Assembly (NCBI GenBank): GCA_002412865.1
Contig: DHVW01000003.1
Span: 22,415-86,414 of the forward strand
DNA from: Sulfurovum sp. UBA5198
GTDB taxonomy: Bacteria; Campylobacterota; Campylobacteria; Campylobacterales; Sulfurovaceae
DNA length: 64,000 nucleotides
Reading direction: 5' to 3'
The notes under the pieces were generated by a model. It had not been told where the DNA came from. It made no database searches and worked only from the letters and a program-made list of their open reading frames with translations. A program made the position numbers and the translations under genes. Positions 49,612 through 58,666 of this stretch are shown one piece after another (within the stretch, counting starts at the first letter, position 1; every line of letters begins with the position of its first letter).

Positions 49612-50433
49612 ACTAGTAGTGGCTCTTTTGATAACGAGGTAGATAATCCCAAAAAATAGTATCATGCCTAGGCTCATTAGTTGCCCCATGCTCATACCAC
49701 AACAAATATATCCTAACTGTACATCAGGCATACGATAAAACTCTACTATAAATCTAGCCACACCGTAAAGTATCCCATACCATGCTATCAATGCCCCATC
49801 AAATGGCTTTCTAAATCTAAACATATAAAGTATCACTGCTATTACAAAACCCTCCAGAAATGCCTCGTAGAGTTGTGATGGATGACGCATAATGCCGTTC
49901 ACTAGTATCCCCCATGGCATAGTTGTAACACCACCAACAAGCTCTTGATTTAGAAAGTTTCCAATACGCCCAAACACATATCCTACTGGAATTCCCAAAG
50001 CCGCAATGTCTAAAGTCTTATATAGATAAACGGGGTATTTACGACCAAAAAAATATGTAGAGACTAACGCTCCTATGACCGCACCATGGTAGCTCATGCC
50101 ACTAATGCCTGTAAAATTACCATGCGTATCAAACGGGCTGAAAATTTGCAATGGATTAGCTAGATAGTAACCGCTTGGGTCATAAAAAAATACATACCCG
50201 AGCCTTGCTCCTAATATTACACCCACCTCAACCCAAATGAAATAGTTATCTATCACATCTTCAGGTATTCCCATACGGTCATACTTGTTTATCCATTTGG
50301 CGAAAAATAGAGCTGAAAGTAGTGCCAATACATACATTATGCCGTACCAATGGACTTTAATAAATCCTATGTCAAATGCTACGGGGTTGAAGTGTTCGTA
50401 TATGTGATTCCAAAATTCCAAATCATACTCCAA
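49600..50433 (-). CDS. lgt: Prolipoprotein diacylglyceryl transferase
   Basis: 277 residues, seven membrane helices. The Lgt signature GRIGNFLNQELVGG and the earlier LGARLGYVFFYDP are present, with catalytic His in MSYHGAVIG and in the HWYGIMY N-terminal motif. It transfers diacylglycerol to the lipobox cysteine of lipoproteins. Convergent with the AI-2E gene; the upstream region is shared with the htrA promoter. Confidence 0.95.
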   Translation of the reverse strand: MEYDLEFWNHIYEHFNPVAFDIGFIKVHWYGIMYVLALLSALFFAKWINKYDRMGIPEDVIDNYFIWVEVGVILGARLGYVFFYDPSGYYLANPLQIFSPFDTHGNFTGISGMSYHGAVIGALVSTYFFGRKYPVYLYKTLDIAALGIPVGYVFGRIGNFLNQELVGGVTTMPWGILVNGIMRHPSQLYEAFLEGFVIAVILYMFRFRKPFDGALIAWYGILYGVARFIVEFYRMPDVQLGYICCGMSMGQLMSLGMILFFGIIYLVIKRATTSLRA

Positions 50434-50580
50434 ATTTTTATATGATTATATCATAAAGTAGTAGATGGAGGATATGAGACAAGTGTAACAATCTTGGTAG
50501 TACTGAACTATAGCAATGAGACCCTAAAATGAATTCAGTGTGACGGTAATTTCATTCATTTTTTATTAACGAATTTATTT

Positions 50581-50609
50581 TATAATATGTTTATATTATA
50601 AATATAAAC
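50581..50609 (+). promoter_or_regulatory. htrA promoter with a perfect inverted repeat at the start site
   Basis: TATAAT at 50581-50586 implies transcription start near 50593. A perfect repeat with arms GTTTATATT / AATATAAAC and a 3-base centre (50589-50609) covers the start and ends just before the AAGGAG ribosome site. Its position suits a repressor operator (or a hairpin in the mRNA leader). The adjacent response regulator is a candidate ligand. Confidence 0.55.
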
Positions 50610-50620
50610 AAGGAGACAAT

Positions 50621-52048
50621 ATGGCAAAACAAATAAAACAAATGACTATATCAGCTCTCACTATTGGAGCAATAATAATCGGTATAAGTCTATATAATAA
50701 TAGTGCTCAAGCGTCAGAGGTGAATTTCAATAAAGCTCAAAATACACCAATCAGGGTCGTTCCTGATACAAATCAAATATTATCCTTTCACGAGATAATC
50801 AAAGACTCTATGGAGTCAGTGGTAAATATCACAGTCAAATTAAAGCCACAACAGACTAAAGAGCAGAGTATCATGAATGACCCGTTTTTTAGACAATTTA
50901 TAGATCCCAGATATCCTCATGCACCACAAAAAGAGCGTATCCCAAAAGGTGCTGGTTCTGGAGTTGTTATAACAAAAGACGGATTGATCGTGACCAATTA
51001 TCATGTTATAGATGGAGCGACAGAGATAATAGTGACGCTTCCTAGCAATAAAAAAGAGTATAAGGCAAAACTCATAGGTAGCGACAAAGATAGCGACTTG
51101 GCAGTCATCAAGATAGAAGCATCAAGTCTCTTGCCTATTAAAATGGGTAATATAAAAGATGTAAGAGTTGGAGACATGGTCTTTGCCATAGGAAACCCAT
51201 TTGGTGTGGGTGAGACTGTGACTAGTGGCATAGTATCTGCACTAAACAAGCAAGAATTAGGCATTAATCAATATGAGAATTTTATTCAAACTGACGCTTC
51301 TATTAATCCTGGAAATTCTGGTGGTGCATTGGTAGATAGCAGGGGAGTGATGATAGGTATAAATTCTGCTATATTTTCAAAAGGTGGAGGTAATGATGGT
51401 ATAGGATTCACTATACCAATAGACATGGTGCAAAATGTAGTTACACAAATAGTTAAAAATGGCAAAGTAAGTAGGGGCTATATGGGTGTATCTCTAGCAC
51501 CACTTGATGAGAAGCTTAAAAAGCTTTATATTAGCGATACAGGGGCTGTAGTAACTGATGTTGAGATAGAAGGTGCTGCTTTTAAGGCTGGATTTAAAAA
51601 AGGAGATTTAATAACAGCAGTGGACGGCATAGTCATAGAATCACCATCAAAACTTCAGATGTTAATAGGTGATAAAAAACCAAATGAAAATGCAATAATC
51701 ACAGTAGAGAGAGATAAGCGAATGCAAAAATTGTCATTAAAGCTTGGCAATAGAGAAAGTGCGTTAGCAAAATTGTCTCAGAGCATAAATGGCATGGTAC
51801 TTTCTGTTATTACACCACAAATCATAAAGGAGTTTGGAATATCCACATCAAGCGGAATAGTTGTTTTGTCAGTTGAGCGAGCTTCACCTATGTATAATTC
51901 TGGATTTAGAGTAGGAGATGTTATCATTCAAGTAGAAAATGATACAATATCCTCAATAGTTGATGTAAAAAAAGCACTGTTACGAAATGGAAGTAAGCGA
52001 GTATTTGTAAATAGATACGGCAAAATTGGAATTATAACGGTGAAATAA
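50621..52048 (+). CDS. htrA: Serine protease/chaperone HtrA (DegP family)
   Basis: 475 residues. N-terminal signal or anchor helix (about 10-30). Protease domain with the triad H128 (NYHVI), D159 (DSDLA) and S233 (GNSGG). PDZ1 lies at about 275-375 (GYMGVSLAPLDEKLKKL) and PDZ2 about 385-475. It degrades or refolds misfolded periplasmic proteins. A response regulator and sensor kinase follow directly (17-base gap), the arrangement of cprRS and htrA in Campylobacter, suggesting coordinated envelope-stress control. Confidence 0.94.
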   Translation: MAKQIKQMTISALTIGAIIIGISLYNNSAQASEVNFNKAQNTPIRVVPDTNQILSFHEIIKDSMESVVNITVKLKPQQTKEQSIMNDPFFRQFIDPRYPHAPQKERIPKGAGSGVVITKDGLIVTNYHVIDGATEIIVTLPSNKKEYKAKLIGSDKDSDLAVIKIEASSLLPIKMGNIKDVRVGDMVFAIGNPFGVGETVTSGIVSALNKQELGINQYENFIQTDASINPGNSGGALVDSRGVMIGINSAIFSKGGGNDGIGFTIPIDMVQNVVTQIVKNGKVSRGYMGVSLAPLDEKLKKLYISDTGAVVTDVEIEGAAFKAGFKKGDLITAVDGIVIESPSKLQMLIGDKKPNENAIITVERDKRMQKLSLKLGNRESALAKLSQSINGMVLSVITPQIIKEFGISTSSGIVVLSVERASPMYNSGFRVGDVIIQVENDTISSIVDVKKALLRNGSKRVFVNRYGKIGIITVK

Positions 52049-52065
52049 TAAAATAAAGGGTTGAT

Positions 52066-52743
52066 ATGATCAAAATACTACTTATTGAAGATGACCCTGA
52101 GTTGGCAATGATACTGTCAAACTATCTAAAGCAGCATGAAATGAGTGTAACATGGGCTGAAGATCCATATATGGGACTTTCTCATTTGACTCAAGATAAG
52201 TTTGATTTGATTATTCTTGATTTAACACTTCCTGAGATGGATGGATTGGAGCTTATACTAAAAATTCGTGAAGTGACACCAACTCCAATTATAATATCCT
52301 CGGCAAGAGATGATTTGATGGACAAAATAATTGGGCTGGAGCGAGGAGCTGATGACTATATGCCAAAACCATATGATCCTAGAGAGCTTGTAAGCCGAAT
52401 TAAAACAATTTTGAGAAGAACTACAAAAACTGAAGTAGAGCAGAGCGTACAAAAAGATAAATTTATCTTAAATGATACAACTAGAGAAGTGCTATTTCAG
52501 GACAACATTCTAGAGCTTACGGCTGCTGAATATGATCTGTTTTCAATTCTACATAGCCACAAAAACACATCAGTATCAAGAGAGCAACTACAATATGATA
52601 GTGAACATATATCAGACAGTAGTTCTGTTAAAAATGTAGATGTTATCATATCTAGAATTAGAAGTAAAATAGGTCAAATAGATAGGGATAAAACATATAT
52701 AAAGCAGATTAGGGGAGTTGGATATATGTTAGTAGATAAATAA
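52066..52743 (+). CDS. OmpR-family response regulator (CprR-like)
   Basis: 225 residues. Receiver domain with D9/D10, phospho-acceptor D52 (ILDLTLPEMDG) and K105 (PKPYDP), and a C-terminal winged helix with LELTAAEYDLFSIL and VDVIISRIRSKIG. It follows htrA and overlaps the kinase start by one base. By synteny it resembles CprR; direct DNA target unknown, though the palindrome at 50589-50609 is a candidate. Confidence 0.9.
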   Translation: MIKILLIEDDPELAMILSNYLKQHEMSVTWAEDPYMGLSHLTQDKFDLIILDLTLPEMDGLELILKIREVTPTPIIISSARDDLMDKIIGLERGADDYMPKPYDPRELVSRIKTILRRTTKTEVEQSVQKDKFILNDTTREVLFQDNILELTAAEYDLFSILHSHKNTSVSREQLQYDSEHISDSSSVKNVDVIISRIRSKIGQIDRDKTYIKQIRGVGYMLVDK

Positions 52744-53960
52744 TGAAAAACATTTCTGTAAATACATTTGTTCATATACTTTTTTCATTAGCACTAATTG
52801 TATCAACGGCTACACTTTTGCTATTTTTATCGTGGAATAGAGATAGAGAGAATCTTCAAGCAGAGTATAATTATAAACTAATAGCCGATGCTTTTCTTTC
52901 AAGTTCGCAACTCAATTTAACCAAGAGTGAGATGGAGAAACTTTATAGTGATTTTTCTGTAACGCCTGTGGATGCTAGTAAACTAAAAGAGAGCATAGAA
53001 GAGTCTGGAAAAACTATATTTAGCGGTCAATCTCTGTTTGGAATCATTCAGATATTTGCAATGCCAGATGCACATTATATCTACATACAAAGAGGTGGCG
53101 AGCATCTGATGCTTCAAGATATCAACAAAAAATATTATACTGCTTATATCGCAGTTGGTGTTGGTATTTTTTTATTGGTACTAATAGTCTTGTTGTATGT
53201 AGCAATATTAAAAAAATTAAGCCCCTTAAAGCGATTATACAAAGAGATAAAAGTATTCGCTGGTGGTGATATGAACAAGCGAATAACATATACAAATCGT
53301 GATGAAATAGGTAAAATTGCGAAAAGTTTTGATGATGCAATATTACATATTAACGAACTTAACTCTTCAAAAAATCTTTTTATGCGTAATATTATGCACG
53401 AGCTTAAAACACCTATTACCAAGGGTCGGATTATAATAGAGTCAATTGATGACAAAAGCACAAAAGAGATACTTGTAAGAGCGTTTAGTAGAATGAATGA
53501 ATTAATCGACGAACTTGCTACAATTGAGAGAGTGACAACTAAAGGCTTTATCCCAAATATAGAAGCTACTACCATATCGGCTGTAGTGCAAAGAAGCTTA
53601 GATCTTTTGATGTTTGAGTCTAGTTGTGAAATTATAAGCATTAGCAATGATTCTATTCAAACTGATATAAAGCTTTTGAGTTTAGCTGTTAAAAATATTC
53701 TTGATAATGGAATCAAATATAGTAAGAATAAAAAAGTCTCAATTATCGCAAATAAAAAGGCAATAGAAGCCATATCAGAAGGTGAGCCTCTACAAAACAG
53801 TTTGGAATTTTACACACAACCATTTTCTCAAGAAGAGAAAAGAAGTGGTGGGTTTGGGCTTGGATTGTATATTGTACAAAATATAGCAGATAAATTAAAA
53901 TATAAATTGCGGTACAGACATGAGAATGGTAAAAATATTTTTTCGATCGTGCTTCGCTAA
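52743..53960 (+). CDS. Sensor histidine kinase (CprS-like)
   Basis: 405 residues. Two membrane helices (about 8-30 and 132-155) frame a periplasmic sensor domain, followed by a HAMP domain and the HisKA segment with phospho-accepting H219 (MHELKTPITKGR), then the ATPase part (NILDNGIKYSKN as N box, GGFGLGLYIVQNIA as G box). Partner of the upstream regulator. Signal unknown. Its end overlaps the convergent NUDIX gene by four bases. Confidence 0.9.
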   Translation: MKNISVNTFVHILFSLALIVSTATLLLFLSWNRDRENLQAEYNYKLIADAFLSSSQLNLTKSEMEKLYSDFSVTPVDASKLKESIEESGKTIFSGQSLFGIIQIFAMPDAHYIYIQRGGEHLMLQDINKKYYTAYIAVGVGIFLLVLIVLLYVAILKKLSPLKRLYKEIKVFAGGDMNKRITYTNRDEIGKIAKSFDDAILHINELNSSKNLFMRNIMHELKTPITKGRIIIESIDDKSTKEILVRAFSRMNELIDELATIERVTTKGFIPNIEATTISAVVQRSLDLLMFESSCEIISISNDSIQTDIKLLSLAVKNILDNGIKYSKNKKVSIIANKKAIEAISEGEPLQNSLEFYTQPFSQEEKRSGGFGLGLYIVQNIADKLKYKLRYRHENGKNIFSIVLR

Positions 53961-54517
53961 TAATATCTATTTTGCCACCACGCTAATGAGTATAAAAGCC
54001 CTGGAGTTTTGACAATATTTTCGTTATACGCTAGACGCAAAGCTTCATCTATACTTATATATACGACTTCAATCATCTCATCATCTATACCACCACCTTC
54101 ATTTATTTTCATGCTCTCATCTATTTCGGTATAGTATAAAGTTTGCTTGCTACCAGCAAATCCCACAGAAGTATGAAATGATGTCACCCTGATGAGGTTT
54201 TCAATATCTATTTGAAATCCACACTCTTCAAGCACCTCTTCAATTGCTATTTGCTCTAATGATAAATCTTTGTCAACTATGCCAGCACATAACTCAAGAG
54301 TCATACCAAATTTATCACCGTTTGCATATATGGCTGGTCTGAATTGTTTTACCATTACAAAAGATTTTTTTGTGTCATGATATAGTAATACTGCAACACT
54401 GTCTGCTGCATCTACAATTTCCCAGCTTTTGTCTTTACCATCTTGTTTATAAGAGGCTAGAGAGGTAAATATAAATTTTGGCTCTATTAGTGGTGATAAT
54501 TTGAAATCCGATATCAT
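53957..54517 (-). CDS. NUDT14-like NUDIX hydrolase (UDP-sugar/ADP-ribose type)
   Basis: 186 residues from the ATG at 54517 (AAGAAG just upstream); an earlier TTG start is less likely. The NUDIX box reads GIVDKDLSLEQIAIEEVLEE (then CGF): the first Glu and the Arg of the consensus G-x5-E-x7-REUxEExGU are replaced, but E-V-x-E-E remains. This, plus ELCAG before it and FAGSKQTLYYTE after it, closely matches the human UDP-sugar pyrophosphatase NUDT14. It probably splits nucleoside diphosphate sugars. Ends convergent to the kinase gene; the M23 peptidase lies upstream on the same strand. Confidence 0.8.
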   Translation of the reverse strand: MISDFKLSPLIEPKFIFTSLASYKQDGKDKSWEIVDAADSVAVLLYHDTKKSFVMVKQFRPAIYANGDKFGMTLELCAGIVDKDLSLEQIAIEEVLEECGFQIDIENLIRVTSFHTSVGFAGSKQTLYYTEIDESMKINEGGGIDDEMIEVVYISIDEALRLAYNENIVKTPGLLYSLAWWQNRYY

Positions 54518-54533
54518 TGTTTTTCTTCTTGTA

Positions 54534-55616
54534 TTAATCTTCAAATTTATCTAAAAAAAATGAGCTGTTTTGTTTGCTTAGATTTGCAGCAAGCTGTTTC
54601 TTGTAATTATTTACAGGTTTCACCTTAGTCTCTTTGTCGTTGAGCGAGAATTTTTTAAATATAGTGTCTATGATTGAATCATTATTTAGGACACTCATTG
54701 GATTAATTGCAACGCCATTTTTGTATATTCCAAGATGAAGATGTGGACCAGAGCTTGTGCCGGTATTACCACTAAATGCTATTATGTCTCCTTGGTCTAC
54801 TAGTTGACCTTTGGATACTCTAGAGTTGGTAAGATGTGCATAAAGTGACATATATCCGCCGCCATGGTCTACTTTAACAGCATTACCATATCCCCCCATA
54901 CTACCAGAAAATATTACAACACCGTTTGCTACTGACATAATAGGTGTTCCTCTTTTTGCACCAAAATCAGTTCCTTTGTGAGGTCTGTATATACGCAACA
55001 CAGGATGGTATCTTGCTGGTGAAAATTGAGATGTAATCCTTGGATTTCTAAGTGGCATTGTAAACTTATCACTTTTCTTTCCTTTATATGTTGCGGATTG
55101 TGTTGAGGCAATGAATGGTAGCTCTGATTTATTGACTATATCTTTTAATATATTTGTTTGCCTAGATGGAGATAGTTCATAATCATCTTGAATACTAAAT
55201 TTACCGTCATTGGTATTGATAACAATTTGGCTATTTTTTGGCTTCTTTGGAGTATTTTTGTTCTCAATTATTATATCATTACTCTCTTTGCTTGACGAGG
55301 CAGCACCTACACTTAAGCTATAATTGTTTGAAGCTGTGAGTTTATGTAAATCTATTTCTATATTGTTTGCCAATGGTATTACTGCCTTAATCAGAACACC
55401 ATTTTCGTCTCTTTCTTCTGTAAAAATTTGATTGTTTTTCATTTTACTTATAGCTTGTTTACCATAAGCGTCTAGCGACTGGATGGTGGACACTGGTACT
55501 TTATTGACCCTTAAATAATCATAAAAGTTCTGTCCTGATTTCCATTTCTTTTGTGTCATCTCTGCATATAAAAATGATAGAGAAGCTAGCAAAAAGAAAG
55601 TTAAAATTCTTCTCAT
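54534..55616 (-). CDS. M23 family (LytM-type) peptidoglycan endopeptidase
   Basis: 360 residues. Signal peptide 1-18 (MRRILTFFLLASLSFLYAEM), a long N-terminal region (20-195) with a PDZ- or LysM-like substitute part, and an M23 domain: HKGTDFGAKRG (metal His and Asp), then SLYAHL and GPHLHLGIY (catalytic and metal His). It cuts cell-wall cross-links. Its position one gene from a pgbA-glcD pair matches Campylobacter (Cj1215 region) and Helicobacter Csd3. It is thus possibly involved in cell shape. Confidence 0.88.
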   Translation of the reverse strand: MRRILTFFLLASLSFLYAEMTQKKWKSGQNFYDYLRVNKVPVSTIQSLDAYGKQAISKMKNNQIFTEERDENGVLIKAVIPLANNIEIDLHKLTASNNYSLSVGAASSSKESNDIIIENKNTPKKPKNSQIVINTNDGKFSIQDDYELSPSRQTNILKDIVNKSELPFIASTQSATYKGKKSDKFTMPLRNPRITSQFSPARYHPVLRIYRPHKGTDFGAKRGTPIMSVANGVVIFSGSMGGYGNAVKVDHGGGYMSLYAHLTNSRVSKGQLVDQGDIIAFSGNTGTSSGPHLHLGIYKNGVAINPMSVLNNDSIIDTIFKKFSLNDKETKVKPVNNYKKQLAANLSKQNSSFFLDKFED

Positions 55617-55785
55617 AATGCTCCATATTTTGGATATATCTTAATGTCATTATACTAAAATATAGCAAAAGTGCAAAGGAATAAATAAAAAATAATTTAT
55701 TAGGATTTAAAGTTGTAGTTGTATAATCTTATAAACAGTTGTAACTATAAAAATTACAATATGATTATTATTTAAAGGATTCTTT

Positions 55786-56472
55786 ATGCGTAAACTTCTA
55801 ATTTTATCTATATTAGCGATACCACTTTTTGCTGACTTCTTCCCAGCAACGGTTGAACAAACTATAAAAAGTGTAAATGGTAAAAATATCGAACTTTCAT
55901 CTCCTTTCCCTGTGACTGGCATGAGTGGGGTTGTGATACATAGATATGGGACATCCACACAAACAGCAACAGCTCCACTGGTGCAAACAGAAGATAATGG
56001 TAAAGCAGTATTGCTAAATACATCTCTGATAGAAAAAAGCAAACTACCAGTAATAGTTACAAAACCAGTAGTCGGCGATAAAGTAGTGGGTGGTTATCTT
56101 TATAACAATGTACTTTTGTTAGCTCCTAATGCAAGTGCATATAATAGCTTTAAATCAAAATACAATAAAGAGTGGATTCATCCTGATCTGTTTGGCGTTT
56201 ATCTAGCTAGAAATGGTGATAATGCTACAACAGCAGAAAATTTAGAGTCGTTTGCTAGAGAATATCAAGTGGGATTAGTAGCAATAGTTATGAAAGATAG
56301 CATATTACTTTACGACCCTATAAGTAAGCATATAGTAGGTAAACAAGCTAATATTTTAACTGATAGTACTGCGAATACACCATTTTTTATGAGATTCGAT
56401 GTAAGGTCAAAAGGTTTTTTTGGGGGAGAGAAGAGAAGCGACTATTTTGAAACAATGGCAAAGATTAAATAA
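55786..56472 (+). CDS. PgbA_N domain protein (plasminogen-binding protein N-terminal family)
   Basis: 228 residues. Signal peptide about 1-16 (MRKLLILSILAIPLFA). The rest corresponds to the PGBA_N domain, with IELSSPFPVTGMSGVVIHRY, VGDKVVGGYLYNNVLLLAP and WIHPDLFGVYLARNGD. Helicobacter PgbA/B add a long lysine-rich tail that binds plasminogen; here the domain stands alone, so plasminogen binding is unlikely in a free-living bacterium. The stop overlaps glcD. The pgbA-glcD order is shared with Helicobacter (HP0508-HP0509). Function unknown. Confidence 0.78.
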   Translation: MRKLLILSILAIPLFADFFPATVEQTIKSVNGKNIELSSPFPVTGMSGVVIHRYGTSTQTATAPLVQTEDNGKAVLLNTSLIEKSKLPVIVTKPVVGDKVVGGYLYNNVLLLAPNASAYNSFKSKYNKEWIHPDLFGVYLARNGDNATTAENLESFAREYQVGLVAIVMKDSILLYDPISKHIVGKQANILTDSTANTPFFMRFDVRSKGFFGGEKRSDYFETMAKIK

Positions 56473-57854
56473 TGTTAAAAGACAGTCATATCAAAGCACT
56501 TTCTGACATAGTGGGAAGTGAAAATATATATAGCGATAAAGCTCATTTGATAGCATATAGCTATGATGCTACGCGTACTAGATATGAGCCTGAAGCAGTC
56601 GTGTTTCCTAGAGATGAGAATGATATAAGTGCTATACTGAAATATTGTAACGAAAATCAAATAATAATTACTCCTAGGGGTGCAGGTAGCGGCTTTACTG
56701 GTGGTGCATTACCAGCTAATGGCGGTATTATTTTAGGAATGGAAAAACATATGAAACGTATCTTGGAGATAGATATGGAGAATATGGTGGCTGTTGTGCA
56801 GCCTGGAGTGATAAATAAAGATTTGCAAAGAGCTGTTGAGGCTTTAGGGCTATTTTATCCACCAGATCCTGCTAGTGAAGAGTACTCTACGCTAGGCGGA
56901 AATGTAAGTGAGAATGCAGGTGGAATGAGAGCTGCGAAATATGGTATTACTAAAGATTATGTTATGGCACTTAGAGTAGTATTGCCAAATGGAGATATAA
57001 TCAGAGCAGGAAAGCGAACTATAAAAGATGTTGCAGGATATAATATTACAGGGATACTAATAGCAAGTGAAGGAACATTGGGAGTGCTTAGTGAAATAAC
57101 CCTAAAACTACTACCTAAGCCTAAGTTTGTCAAATCATATATGGGCGTATTCCCTACTGTTAAAGATGCGATGAATGCAGTATTTAAATCTCTAGCAGCA
57201 GGGGCAAATCCTGTAGCAATGGAGTTTTTGGACAGTTTAGTGGTTCAGGCTTTAAAAGAGAAATTAGGCGTTGAGCTACCAAGTGGTGCAGGGGCGTTGC
57301 TCATAGGAGATGTTGATGGCAATGTATCACAAGAAGTTGAGTTTCAGTTAGAGATACTAAGAGAATCGTTTATTGCCAATGGCGCAACTGATTTCAAGAT
57401 AGCGGATGAGAAAAAAGATAGAGATGCATTATGGTATGCAAGACGAAATGCATCACAATCTATTACAATATTTGGCTCAAAAAAATTAAACGAAGACATA
57501 TCAGTTCCGAGAAGTAAGCTACCAATTGCATTAGAGAAAATATATGCAATCGGAACTAAATATGGCTTTAAGGTACCGTGTTTTGGACACGCTGGAGATG
57601 GAAATATACATGTCAATGTTATGGTAGATGGTAAAGATGAAAAACAGCTATCGAACGGACATCGTGCTATAGAAGAGATTTTTCAAATGGTTGTTGATAT
57701 GGGTGGAACACTGAGTGGTGAACACGGAATTGGGCTTAGCAAAGCCCCATTTATGGATATCGCTTTTAATGAGAGTGAACGAGCATTGTTTAGTGCTGTT
57801 AAAAAAGCGTTTGATCCAAATAATATACTCAACCCAAGCAAGATGGGGCTATAG
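56472..57854 (+). CDS. glcD: FAD-linked oxidase GlcD (glycolate/lactate dehydrogenase type)
   Basis: 460 residues. FAD-binding PCMH domain with TPRGAGSGFTGGALPANGG near 70, DPASEEYSTLGGNVSENAGG near 135, and a C-terminal domain with CFGHAGDGNIHVNVMV near 375 and GGTLSGEHGIGLSKA near 415. It oxidises 2-hydroxy acids (glycolate, D-lactate). GlcE/GlcF partners are not adjacent, so the electron acceptor is unclear. Overlaps the PgbA_N gene stop by one base. Confidence 0.93.
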   Translation: MLKDSHIKALSDIVGSENIYSDKAHLIAYSYDATRTRYEPEAVVFPRDENDISAILKYCNENQIIITPRGAGSGFTGGALPANGGIILGMEKHMKRILEIDMENMVAVVQPGVINKDLQRAVEALGLFYPPDPASEEYSTLGGNVSENAGGMRAAKYGITKDYVMALRVVLPNGDIIRAGKRTIKDVAGYNITGILIASEGTLGVLSEITLKLLPKPKFVKSYMGVFPTVKDAMNAVFKSLAAGANPVAMEFLDSLVVQALKEKLGVELPSGAGALLIGDVDGNVSQEVEFQLEILRESFIANGATDFKIADEKKDRDALWYARRNASQSITIFGSKKLNEDISVPRSKLPIALEKIYAIGTKYGFKVPCFGHAGDGNIHVNVMVDGKDEKQLSNGHRAIEEIFQMVVDMGGTLSGEHGIGLSKAPFMDIAFNESERALFSAVKKAFDPNNILNPSKMGL

Positions 57855-57862
57855 GAGAAAAT

Positions 57863-58666
57863 TTGCTTGATATTCTAAAGAGCTATTATCTTTTTATACA
57901 TGGTTTGTTTTATGATATATTCCAAAATAAAATAAGTTATTACGCCTCTTCTCTTAGCTGGGACACACTTTTTGTTTTTATACCATTTTCGGTTGTCATT
58001 TTGTCTATTTTTACTTTTCTTCCTGTTTTTGATTTTGTTAAAGATAATATTAAAGATATTTTATTTAGCTCACTAATTCCATCAAATTCCAAATATATTT
58101 TAGAACATTTTGACTATTTTTTGCATAATGCAGATCAGCTTGGTGTTATTGGGTTGGTATATATGATATTCGCTGTAATGCTATTTTTTAAGACATATGA
58201 TTATGTAATTAATGATATATTTGATATGCCAAATCGAGGATTCTGGAGTGCCGTGAAATTATATTTTCTATTTATGATTATTATGCCTATTGTAATTGGT
58301 GCATCATTTTTCTTTTCTATGTATTTAGATAAAGTATCATTTTTACATGAAATTGTTAGTTATTTACTACCATTTTTGTTTACTTGGTTTGCTTTTTTTA
58401 TTGCTTATCTTCTCACACCAAACAGGGATATTGAAGTTAGAGCAGCACTTATTAGCTCATTTATAGCTTCTCTAATCTGGTATCTCTCAAAGAGTGCATT
58501 TGTGTTTTATGTCTCTCATTCTGAAACTTATACCACAATTTATGGGAGTATTAGCACCGTATTGTATTTCTTTTTGTGGATATATCTTTCATGGGCTATT
58601 TTTTTACATGGTGCTAGATTTTGTCATATTTTAGACAAACATGAAGATATAAATGCAATATCCTAG
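57863..58666 (+). CDS. YihY/BrkB family inner-membrane protein
   Basis: 267 residues from a TTG start at 57863; six helices. Conserved features: an N-terminal SYYASSLSWDTLFVFIPF block, GLVYMIFAVMLFFKTYDYV, and a C-terminal YGSISTVLYFFLWIYLSWAIFL helix pair with HGARFCH. Proteins of this family were once called RNase BN by mistake; the function is not settled (envelope transport suspected). Last of the PgbA_N-glcD-yihY string. Its last 36 bases overlap the convergent comEC gene. Confidence 0.85.
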   Translation: MLDILKSYYLFIHGLFYDIFQNKISYYASSLSWDTLFVFIPFSVVILSIFTFLPVFDFVKDNIKDILFSSLIPSNSKYILEHFDYFLHNADQLGVIGLVYMIFAVMLFFKTYDYVINDIFDMPNRGFWSAVKLYFLFMIIMPIVIGASFFFSMYLDKVSFLHEIVSYLLPFLFTWFAFFIAYLLTPNRDIEVRAALISSFIASLIWYLSKSAFVFYVSHSETYTTIYGSISTVLYFFLWIYLSWAIFLHGARFCHILDKHEDINAIS

